Made by a program: the position numbers and the translations under genes. From contig NZ_JALNZY010000072.1 of NCBI RefSeq assembly GCF_023229105.1, positions 1 through 9,806 of the forward strand: a stretch of DNA of 9,806 bases, read 5' to 3'. Below, one piece after another: positions 1-4,716 of the stretch. The stretch's first letter is position 1; every line of letters starts with the position of its first letter. Source of the DNA: Sulfurimonas sp. GTDB lineage: Bacteria > Campylobacterota > Campylobacteria > Campylobacterales > Sulfurimonadaceae. The notes under the pieces were generated by a model that saw nothing but the letters and a program-made list of their open reading frames with translations, was not told the DNA's origin and made no database searches.

Positions 1-15
1 TCTACATAAGAATAC

Positions 16-35
16 TTTAGAGTAAAAACTCTAAA
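16..35. repeat. Perfect hairpin, 8-bp stem and AAAA loop
   Basis: TTTAGAGT (16-23) and ACTCTAAA (28-35) are perfect inverted repeats around a 4-A loop. All three forward frames hit stop codons within the first 25 bases, so this is probably just downstream of a gene ending near the left edge. No clean T-tract follows on the plus strand, so it is a weak terminator candidate. It could equally be part of the control region ahead of the small gene at 111. Confidence 0.45.
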
Positions 36-53
36 AATTTCCCGCGGGAAAAA
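34..53. repeat. 20-bp repeat with 14-bp GC-centred palindrome, copy 1
   Basis: The sequence AAAATTTCCCGCGGGAAAAA contains the perfect palindrome TTTCCCGCGGGAAA at 38-51. The identical 20 bases recur at 2880-2899 inside the end of the replication ATPase gene. A run of eight G/C bases stands out in very AT-rich surroundings. Copy 1 lies upstream of the first visible gene (111), where an operator would sit. The binding protein is unknown; the helix-turn-helix protein at 458-778 is one candidate. Confidence 0.6.
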
Positions 54-67
54 GTTATTTGAAAATT

Positions 68-80
68 TATTGTTGAAGTA
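68..80 (+). repeat. 13-bp inverted repeat, left arm
   Basis: TATTGTTGAAGTA at 68-80 is the exact reverse complement of TACTTCAACAATA at 421-433. The two arms bracket the pair of tiny genes (111-403), and each lies just upstream of a gene start. Ten bases of the motif (TATTGTTGAA) also occur at 2872-2881, directly before the second palindrome copy. This may be a regulator site, but AT-rich 13-mers can match by chance. Confidence 0.3.
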
Positions 81-110
81 TTGAAGATGAAAGTATAAAA
101 AGGAAACTTG

Positions 111-287
111 ATGATATACAAAAGCTACAATGAAGTAATAGCGGCAGCAAGGGAAGCTTTTCGCAATGAAAAAAGAAATAAAAAGCAGTATGAAGAGTTC
201 AAAACTAAAGTGCAACCTAAGATGATTGGTTTTATTGACGGCATGAGAGCTTTAGGCGGCTTTAATAAAGTGAGGATTAGTACATGA
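111..287 (+). CDS. Small unknown basic protein, 58 aa
   Basis: A 58-codon reading frame begins at ATG 111, preceded by a good ribosome binding site (AAAGGAAA, 99-106) at proper spacing, and ends with TGA at 285-287. The protein is mostly charged: its N-terminal half looks like a lysine/arginine-rich helix (residues about 5-33), followed by a shorter, less charged tail that is rich in glycine (residues 40-51). There is no signal peptide or membrane segment. Its stop overlaps the start of the next small gene by ATGA, which supports both being translated. The family is not recognised. A small DNA-binding or accessory protein of the element is possible from charge alone, but that is a guess. Confidence 0.6.
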   Translation: MIYKSYNEVIAAAREAFRNEKRNKKQYEEFKTKVQPKMIGFIDGMRALGGFNKVRIST

Positions 288-403
288 AGTATAAACAGTT
301 TCAATTCCTTGCAAGTTTAGCGGCTGAACAAGGAATCAAAACAATCGGCGAATTTCAAAAATTCATAAAAAATTATAGTGCAAATCATATTAATTGCAAC
401 TAA
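284..403 (+). CDS. Small unknown protein, 39 aa, coupled to upstream gene
   Basis: The ATG at 284 overlaps the preceding stop in an ATGA arrangement and no separate strong ribosome binding site is visible, so translation would depend on re-initiation by ribosomes finishing the upstream gene. The frame ends with TAA at 401-403. The 39-aa product contains one or two predicted short helices (FQFLASLAAEQG and GEFQKFIKN) and a short polar end. No family is recognised. It is short enough to be fortuitous; the overlap and the fact that it fills most of the space before the next gene are the main support. Confidence 0.45.
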   Translation: MKYKQFQFLASLAAEQGIKTIGEFQKFIKNYSANHINCN

Positions 404-420
404 AAGTTAGACATCTCAAC

Positions 421-433
421 TACTTCAACAATA
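421..433 (-). repeat. 13-bp inverted repeat, right arm
   Basis: This is the reverse-complement partner of 68-80. It lies 24 bp upstream of the ATG of the helix-turn-helix gene and ahead of its ribosome binding site, so it sits where an operator could control that gene. No convincing -10 box is visible in 404-457. Confidence 0.3.
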
Positions 434-457
434 AGTTTTTTAAAAAGGAAAACAATT

Positions 458-778
458 ATGCAAACAGAGATTTTATTAAATAAAGAACTTGCTAGTTCTT
501 TAGATACGGAACTTTTAAAAGAAATAAAGGAATCTAGTACAAAGGACGAGCTAATAGAGAGATTGTTAAAAAAGATTACCTCTCCAAAAAAAAGACTACT
601 AACAAAAACAGAGATGCAAAAAGAAGCTGAAAAGACATTTAGTATTCCAAAACAGAGATTTGAGCATCTTGTCCGTGAAAACAAAATACCTCATATTTAC
701 ATAAACAATAAGATAAGACTTTTCAATCCCGATGAAGTTTTTGATTATTTAAATACAAACTTCAAAATTGCAAGCTAG
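458..778 (+). CDS. Helix-turn-helix DNA-binding protein (MerR/excisionase-like fold)
   Basis: This 106-aa protein has two parts. Residues 1-45 are acidic and basic helices with no recognised fold. Residues about 49-98 resemble the small winged helix-turn-helix of the excisionase/HTH_17 group: a helix with a SIPKQRFEHLV recognition region, a KIPHIYINNKIRLF turn and wing, then the typical PDEVFDYL helix. Such proteins bind DNA as repressors, excisionases or replication-control factors. The start is supported by an AAGGAAAA-type binding site about 6 bases upstream of ATG 458. The next gene begins 9 bp after the stop, its AGGAG overlapping the TAG, so the two are probably co-transcribed. Which site it binds is unknown; the inverted repeats at 68/421 and the palindromes at 38 and 2884 are candidates. 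Confidence 0.8.
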   Translation: MQTEILLNKELASSLDTELLKEIKESSTKDELIERLLKKITSPKKRLLTKTEMQKEAEKTFSIPKQRFEHLVRENKIPHIYINNKIRLFNPDEVFDYLNTNFKIAS

Positions 779-787
779 GAGATTTTA

Positions 788-1339
788 ATGTGGTGTTGGC
801 AAAAAACTATAGCAGAAAAATACACGCGCGAAAATATTTTAAATGATGTTCTACAAGATAATTCAATGATCTTTGAAATGGCAAAAGAAGATGTTGCAAA
901 AATATTACAAAAGACAAACTATAACTTTGTCGTGCAAAGATTACATTATGACGATATTTATGGCACTGCCCTTGAAGTAACTAAAAAACAAGTAGTTAGG
1001 ATTTTGGAGAAGAAAAAGGGTTTCCTCTTTTGTAAAAATAATAACTGCAGCTTTGAAAACCTAGATCTTATAAGAAAGATTGTTCAAAGAGTTGCAAACA
1101 ACATCAAAAATCTATTTGACGACAGATATAAAAACTGTATTAAGAGAAGCATAAAAGAAGAGCTAATAAACAATTTCGATGACGCTTATGAAGACGACCT
1201 GCTTGATATTTTGATAGAAGAAGAAACTCAGAGAGAAAAGCTTGAAAAACAAAGCTTAGAGCAACAAGAGCATATCGAGTATTTAAAAAATATCATGAAG
1301 ATAGATAGCAGCGGGCGAACGCTGCTATCTTTTGCATAA
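788..1339 (+). CDS. Unknown 183-aa protein upstream of the replication ATPase
   Basis: The frame starts at ATG 788 with AGGAG (777-781) six bases upstream and ends at TAA 1337-1339. The protein is cytoplasmic in character and strongly charged. The N-terminal 120 residues mix helices and two cysteines (FCKNNNC), and residues about 125-172 form a glutamate/lysine-rich, probably coiled-coil helix. No catalytic motif or known family is recognised. Its position, tightly between the helix-turn-helix gene and the ATPase gene (12-bp gap), suggests a role in replication or copy control of the element, by inference only. Its last dozen codons double as an 11-bp perfect hairpin (1303-1330). Confidence 0.75.
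   Translation: MWCWQKTIAEKYTRENILNDVLQDNSMIFEMAKEDVAKILQKTNYNFVVQRLHYDDIYGTALEVTKKQVVRILEKKKGFLFCKNNNCSFENLDLIRKIVQRVANNIKNLFDDRYKNCIKRSIKEELINNFDDAYEDDLLDILIEEETQREKLEKQSLEQQEHIEYLKNIMKIDSSGRTLLSFA
1303..1333 (+). terminator. Terminator-like hairpin in the 3' end of the 183-aa gene
   Basis: AGATAGCAGCG (1303-1313) and CGCTGCTATCT (1320-1330) are perfect complements around the loop GGCGAA, with TTTT at 1330-1333. This has the shape of a short intrinsic terminator or attenuator. It lies entirely inside the coding end of the upstream gene, 8 bp before the AAGGA of the ATPase gene (1338-1342). A ribosome completing the upstream gene would melt it, so it could tie ATPase transcription to upstream translation. 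The T-run is short, so strength is uncertain, and an mRNA-stabilising structure is the alternative. Confidence 0.5.
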
Positions 1340-1351
1340 GGACGTATTCAA

Positions 1352-2920
1352 ATGAATCAAGAAAATTATAACATATACAACATTAATTTTGAAGTGAGCT
1401 TACTTAGCTCTATTCTTTTTAATCCTCAGCTTTTGCCGGATATAGAAAGAGTATTAAATCATGACGACTTTTATCTCCAGGCGCATCAAGATATTTACTC
1501 TACTATACAATATCTGTATAAAAACGACCTGCCTATAGATGAAGAGTTTATAAAGCGTAAAGCTAAAAAGTTTGATGAAGAGGCAATGCTTACTATTCTT
1601 GCGGCAAATCCTATTTCCAATACTTCTATCTATGCAAAAGAAGTCAAAAAAGATTCAATCTCCAGGCGCATACATGAACTTTCTCTTAATTTGCAGCATA
1701 AATTTGACTTAGATGTTATAGATAAACTGCAAAATTTGAAATTTGAACTTGAGAATATAGATAGCGTAACCACATTTAAAAAGAATGATAAAAATATAGA
1801 GAGCGTATTTGACAGGTTTGATATAGATTTTGCAAAAATAGAAGATCTTAAGTTTGAGTACCTTATGGATCACTTTTTGGTCAAAAATGAAATTACCATG
1901 ATATCTGCTCGCCCCGGAACCGGTAAAAGTTTACTTAGCGTTGCTGCCGCAAACATGATGCTCAAGCATAAGACTATAGAGCAGGTTTACTACATAGACG
2001 GTGACAACAGTGCATCTACTTTAAAAGACAGAAACATTCATCATCTGAAAAAAGAGCATGGCAATAATTTTAGATATTTTGTAGGACTGGCCAAAAGCGA
2101 CTTATGGAAGATTGTCCAAACGCTGCTCAAAATGGACCTTACAAATTCATTGATAGTTTTTGACTCTATTAAAAATTTTATAAATGGTGACAGAGATAAA
2201 AATAAAGATGTTTCACCTGTAATGGAAATTCTAAAAACACTTAGAAACAACGGCGCTACTGTAATATTTTTACATCATCAAAATAAAAAACAAAAAGATT
2301 TTGAAAGTGATTATGCAGGTTCATCAGCATTTGAAGAAGATGCATCCAATGCTTTTAAATTGACAAGAAATGATGACAAAAACGCTCTGATACTCAAACC
2401 ATTTAAGGCCAGAAGCGGAGATCTGCATGAGATGGCTTTTACTTATAATGCTCTTGAGCACACTCTTACAAAATTAGACCTTGAGTATGCAAAACAAACC
2501 GAAGAGTTGGATGATATGATAAATGAAACTATTGAGTACCTAAAATCTTCTCGTAGCAAACCAATGTGGTCAGAGTGTTGGAAAAATCTTACGGATTTAG
2601 GATACGATAAAGAAAAAGCAAGTAAAGTTATAAAAAATAACGAAGGTAAGCTTTGGAAATTTGAAAGAGGAGATCGTAATAATCAAAAACTTTACTCTCT
2701 CATAGAAACTTCCGCTACAAAATCAAAAGTTGTCGAGACAATATATGAAGATTTAGTTCCGAGAACTCCGATAACTCCGAGAACCCCTGATTTAGGGCTT
2801 TATAAAGAGTCTGCTATTGTCTCCGAGAACTCCGATAACTCCGAGAACCCCAAAATACTTAATAATCTATCTATTGTTGAAAATTTCCCGCGGGAAAAAA
2901 TAGAAATGCCGACTTTGTAA
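1352..2920 (+). CDS. Replication ATPase: DnaB N-terminal-like domain plus RepA-like helicase motor
   Basis: This 522-aa protein probably unwinds or loads helicase at the element's origin. Residues about 10-115 resemble the DnaB N-terminal primase-interaction domain (FEVSLLSSILFNP, then DDFYLQAHQDIYSTI). Residues about 165-370 form a RecA-fold ATPase of the AAA_25/RSF1010 RepA type: Walker A ARPGTGKS (186-193, K192), Walker B SLIVFD (D271), a paired histidine FLHHQNK (308-312), and AGSSAFEEDASNAFKL (322-337), matching the RepA sensor/arginine-finger region. Residues 390-452 may be a winged helix. The tail (453-522) is low-complexity and contains PRTPITPRTP and SENSDNSENP, encoded by the same 30-bp DNA repeat in two frames. 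AAGGA at 1338-1342 supports ATG 1352. No primase is seen in the window. The enzyme class is well supported; true helicase versus loader is not settled. Confidence 0.88.
   Translation: MNQENYNIYNINFEVSLLSSILFNPQLLPDIERVLNHDDFYLQAHQDIYSTIQYLYKNDLPIDEEFIKRKAKKFDEEAMLTILAANPISNTSIYAKEVKKDSISRRIHELSLNLQHKFDLDVIDKLQNLKFELENIDSVTTFKKNDKNIESVFDRFDIDFAKIEDLKFEYLMDHFLVKNEITMISARPGTGKSLLSVAAANMMLKHKTIEQVYYIDGDNSASTLKDRNIHHLKKEHGNNFRYFVGLAKSDLWKIVQTLLKMDLTNSLIVFDSIKNFINGDRDKNKDVSPVMEILKTLRNNGATVIFLHHQNKKQKDFESDYAGSSAFEEDASNAFKLTRNDDKNALILKPFKARSGDLHEMAFTYNALEHTLTKLDLEYAKQTEELDDMINETIEYLKSSRSKPMWSECWKNLTDLGYDKEKASKVIKNNEGKLWKFERGDRNNQKLYSLIETSATKSKVVETIYEDLVPRTPITPRTPDLGLYKESAIVSENSDNSENPKILNNLSIVENFPREKIEMPTL
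2758..2851 (+). repeat. Two 30-bp direct repeats, each of three 9-bp units (iteron-like)
   Basis: Positions 2758-2787 and 2822-2851 are identical over 30 bp. Each consists of TCCGAGAAC, TCCGATAAC, TCCGAGAAC and then CCC, giving six 9-bp units in all. The copies start 64 bp apart, so they are read in different frames of the ATPase gene, as PRTPITPRTP and SENSDNSENP. Conservation at the DNA level with unrelated peptides suggests a DNA function such as initiator binding. The 34 bp between the copies is AT-rich, and so are the bases that follow up to the palindrome at 2884-2897. Confidence 0.75.
2880..2899. repeat. 20-bp repeat with 14-bp GC-centred palindrome, copy 2
   Basis: This is identical to 34-53, with the palindrome core TTTCCCGCGGGAAA at 2884-2897. 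It lies within the last codons of the ATPase gene, where it encodes NFPREK, 28 bp after the iteron-like repeats and about 30 bp before the next gene start. It is preceded by TATTGTTGAA (2872-2881), a motif also found near copy 1. Confidence 0.6.
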
Positions 2921-2931
2921 GGAGTATAAAT

Positions 2932-3177
2932 ATGAAATATAAAAACCTCAATGATGCAAAAGAGATTGAGCGACTTATTTACGGAAATGGAATTTATGAA
3001 GTTGTCATTTTTAAACAAAGATACGGCATACATCCAAAATGGTGGATTAGAGGTAAAGAAAACTATCCATTTTATGCAGAAACTCTGAAAAAAGAGTTTG
3101 AAAAATATGATTTAAAAGTACATATTTCAGATGATAAACTTGATTTAAGTGTAGAAAGATTGGAGATACTAAAATGA
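2932..3177 (+). CDS. Unknown 81-aa protein
   Basis: The frame starts at ATG 2932 with a strong AAGGAG (2919-2924) seven bases upstream, overlapping the stop of the ATPase gene. It ends at TGA 3175-3177, overlapping the next ATG. The product is basic and aromatic-rich, with an alternating hydrophobic stretch (IYEVVIFKQRYGIHPKWWI, residues about 21-39) that suggests beta strands, followed by a helix (AETLKKEFEKY) and a final strand and helix. There is no signal peptide or membrane segment. The family is not recognised. Tight packing between the ATPase and excisionase-like genes indicates it belongs to the element's maintenance operon. Confidence 0.75.
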   Translation: MKYKNLNDAKEIERLIYGNGIYEVVIFKQRYGIHPKWWIRGKENYPFYAETLKKEFEKYDLKVHISDDKLDLSVERLEILK

Positions 3178-3404
3178 AAAAATATATTCAAGAGAAAAAC
3201 CTATCAAATATCTTCGACCTATCAAAAGATTTTTTTATTTCACGAAAAAACAAAGAGTTTATACAAGGAGTGCATTTTTTTATACCTCCAAACAGCTCCA
3301 AAACCAAAAAAGCAGTACTTTGGGATATAAAAGCTCTTGAAGATTGGCTCAGAGGTAACCAAAATCCTGATTCAGAGCTACAAGAACTCTTAAATCGTAC
3401 ATAG
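3174..3404 (+). CDS. Putative excisionase-like small DNA-binding protein
   Basis: The ATG at 3174 overlaps the previous stop (ATGA), indicating translational coupling. The 76-aa product has a region (about 14-61) with the outline of small winged-helix excisionase/AlpA-type proteins: a helix ending in SRKNKEFIQG, a wing HFFIPPNSSKTKKAVLW, then the helix DIKALEDWLRG. Excisionases bend att DNA and steer the integrase towards excision, and they are often encoded directly beside it, as here, where the recombinase follows. The assignment rests on fold outline and position rather than a diagnostic motif. A transcription regulator is the alternative. Confidence 0.6.
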   Translation: MKKYIQEKNLSNIFDLSKDFFISRKNKEFIQGVHFFIPPNSSKTKKAVLWDIKALEDWLRGNQNPDSELQELLNRT

Positions 3405-3406
3405 TA

Positions 3407-3412
3407 TATAAT
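3407..3412 (+). promoter_or_regulatory. Possible -10 box for the integrase gene
   Basis: A perfect TATAAT sits directly before the ATG at 3413. No clear -35 element is visible, but vegetative promoters in Campylobacterota commonly lack one. If used, transcription would begin near 3419, inside the longer reading frame, leaving the GTG at 3461 with its AAAGGAG as the first good start. This would give the integrase its own promoter. Confidence 0.4.
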
Positions 3413-3460
3413 ATGCCGTTAATTGTAAGTAATAAATCTCCCATGAAAGGAGATTGCAAA

Positions 3461-4567
3461 GTGCAAGACATAAAAGCTTCTATTTTAGATAGAAGCAGTA
3501 GAAAATTTTGGTACATACGATGCCAAGTGTTCTTTGAAAATGAAAATGTTCAAACCTTTGAGGAAAGTACAAAAATCCTTAAAATAGAAAAAACACTAAA
3601 ATACATGCAGACTAGATATCTGCCTGCTTGGTTAGCTCGTAAACAAAACGAAATATCTTTGCAAAAATTTGAGAGCAAGAAGTTTTCATATTTTTATGAA
3701 AAATATTTGGAAGATCATAAAGGCGATAAAAGTTTTCATAACAGAATTTATATCTATAGAAAAGTGCAAGATTTTTTTGGAAAGTTTGAGGTTACAAAGA
3801 TTACTCGATTGGCAGTCAAAGAGTACTTAGCATCACTCAATATTACAAGCAGGACCAAAAAAGATTATTTATCTTGCATCAAAGGTATTCTCGACATTGC
3901 TATGGATGCCGCAGTTATAAATCAAAATGTAGCAGTAGGTATAATGCTTAAAGCGTCTGAGAAAGAGTCCATTTATCCATTTTCGGCAGATGAAGTTATG
4001 TTGCTACTTGAAAAATCAGATGAAATGCTTAAAAACTACCTTGGTATAGCACTGCATACTGGTATGAGAAGCGGCGAGATACTTGGTTTAATGCATCAAG
4101 ATATCTTAAACGATAGGATTACCATTAAGAGATCTATCTCAAAGGGTCGTATAACTACTCCTAAAACAGTTGGAAGCATAAGAGATATTCCAATGTTTGA
4201 GGCAATAAAACCATTTATTGATAATCAAAAAAAGTTAAGTCAATCTCTTTATCTTTTTGATTATAACAAAGAATTTATAAGAGATGTATCTTTTTTTAAA
4301 AGAAGATGGCAACAGCTCATTAAGGATTGCAGGATTGAGTATAGAAAACTATATAGCACAAGACATACTTTTATAACTGCTATGCTTAATAGTGAAAAAT
4401 TCAAAATCATGGAAATTGCTGCTATAGTAGGTCATACTTCACCTGAAATGATAATGAAAAACTACGCCGGATTTATAAAAGACAGTCATTTAAAAGTGGA
4501 TACTAGTATTGATTTATTTAAGAATAATAGTGACAGTTTAGGTGACAGTTTAAAAGCAAGAATCTAA
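3461..4567 (+). CDS. Tyrosine recombinase / phage-type integrase
   Basis: The enzyme catalyses integration and excision of the element at the neighbouring tRNA. Counting from GTG 3461 (368 aa), residues 1-70 form an arm-type DNA-binding region, about 75-160 a SAM-like core-binding domain (FSYFYEKYLEDHKGD and onwards), and about 175-345 the catalytic domain. That domain carries Arg203 (HTGMRSGEI), Lys235 (TPKTVGS), Tyr298-x-x-Arg301-His302 (YSTRHTF), His325 (VGHTSPE) and the nucleophile Tyr335 (NYAGF). Tyr replaces the first His of the usual HxxR box, as in many integrases. AAAGGAG (3446-3452) lies 8 bases before GTG 3461. The frame is open from ATG 3413 (384 aa), which lacks a binding site, so the longer form cannot be excluded. 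No inactivating lesion is visible. Confidence 0.93.
   Translation: MQDIKASILDRSSRKFWYIRCQVFFENENVQTFEESTKILKIEKTLKYMQTRYLPAWLARKQNEISLQKFESKKFSYFYEKYLEDHKGDKSFHNRIYIYRKVQDFFGKFEVTKITRLAVKEYLASLNITSRTKKDYLSCIKGILDIAMDAAVINQNVAVGIMLKASEKESIYPFSADEVMLLLEKSDEMLKNYLGIALHTGMRSGEILGLMHQDILNDRITIKRSISKGRITTPKTVGSIRDIPMFEAIKPFIDNQKKLSQSLYLFDYNKEFIRDVSFFKRRWQQLIKDCRIEYRKLYSTRHTFITAMLNSEKFKIMEIAAIVGHTSPEMIMKNYAGFIKDSHLKVDTSIDLFKNNSDSLGDSLKARI
4530..4552 (+). repeat. Tandem 11-bp repeats near the putative att site
   Basis: GTGACAGTTTA occurs at 4530-4540 and again at 4542-4552, in the last codons of the integrase gene and about 45 bp from the tRNA 3' end. Tandem short repeats at this distance from the crossover region resemble arm-type integrase binding sites. 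The repeat is 12 bp in period and therefore also codes for a repeated peptide, so a purely coding origin is possible. Confidence 0.4.
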
Positions 4568-4595
4568 GAAAATGCTTGAAAGTGCCTAAAACAAG

Positions 4596-4672
4596 TGGTG
4601 GGTTCTGAGTGACTCGAACACTCGACCACTCCGTTATGAGCGGAGGGCTCTAACCAACTGAGCTAAGAACCC
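4596..4672 (-). tRNA. tRNA with CAT anticodon (Met, or possibly Ile2)
   Basis: Read on the minus strand, the 77 bases fold into a complete cloverleaf: acceptor GGGTTCT/AGAACCC, D arm GCTC/GAGC, anticodon stem CTCCG/CGGAG with loop CTCATAA (anticodon CAT at 4638-4636), variable loop TGGTC, T arm GAGTG/CACTC with TTCGAGT, discriminator A and encoded CCA. A 5'-terminal G1:C72 pair rules out the initiator tRNA. CAT serves elongator methionine or, after lysidine modification by TilS, isoleucine AUA. The U4:A69 acceptor pair resembles Met, while the TGGTC variable loop and TTCGAGTC resemble Ile2, so the identity is left open. The 3' end faces the integrase and is the likely attachment site; the gene is intact after insertion. 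Confidence 0.93.
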
Positions 4673-4708
4673 ACTGTTTCTAGAGAAGCTATTGCTTTGT
4701 AGGTCGGA

Positions 4709-4714
4709 ATTATA
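4709..4714 (-). promoter_or_regulatory. Possible -10 box for the tRNA gene
   Basis: On the minus strand this reads TATAAT, preceded by TAAAG and located about 37 bp upstream of the mature tRNA 5' end. It lies just past the stop codon of the RND permease gene. It would let the tRNA be transcribed independently of the rsmH operon. No -35 element is evident. Confidence 0.5.
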
Positions 4715-4716
4715 CT

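Larger units (their letters stand above)
1..4595 (+). mobile_element. Right-hand part of an integrated element next to a tRNA gene
   Basis: The stretch carries only element-type functions, all on the plus strand: small unknown proteins, a helix-turn-helix protein, a DnaB/RepA-like replication ATPase, an excisionase-like protein and a tyrosine recombinase. The recombinase ends 28 bp before the 3' end of a tRNA gene, the classic insertion target of such enzymes, and beyond the tRNA the genes are ordinary chromosomal ones. The left end and any cargo lie outside the window, so the matching tRNA 3'-end duplicate that would mark the other att site cannot be seen. The exact right boundary probably lies inside the tRNA 3' half. 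No capsid, portal, relaxase or type IV secretion gene is visible here, so prophage, satellite and ICE/IME all remain possible. Confidence 0.8.

Noticed and set aside
18..62. Possible remnant of a second ATPase tail: NFPREK is also encoded at 36-53
   Set aside because: The frame is stopped at 18-20 and ends at 60-62, and the shared residues are fully explained by the 20-bp palindromic DNA repeat. No further similarity to the ATPase tail is seen.
400..684. 94-aa minus-strand open frame overlapping the helix-turn-helix gene
   Set aside because: It is Phe/Ser-rich, antisense to a coding gene with a good ribosome binding site and recognisable fold, and has no domain of its own.
2758..2851. CRISPR-like pattern: 30-bp repeats separated by a 34-bp spacer
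   Set aside because: There are only two copies, each is internally tandem (9-bp units), they lie inside an intact coding gene, and no cas gene is in the window. Iteron-like repeats fit better.
2800..3033. 77-aa minus-strand open frame across the ATPase end and the 81-aa gene
   Set aside because: It crosses two plus-strand genes with good starts and shows no recognisable motif. It is a chance frame.
4571..4595. Possible terminator between the integrase and the tRNA
   Set aside because: Only a 4-bp stem (CTTG/CAAG) with a 13-base loop and no T-tract can be formed, which is too weak to call.
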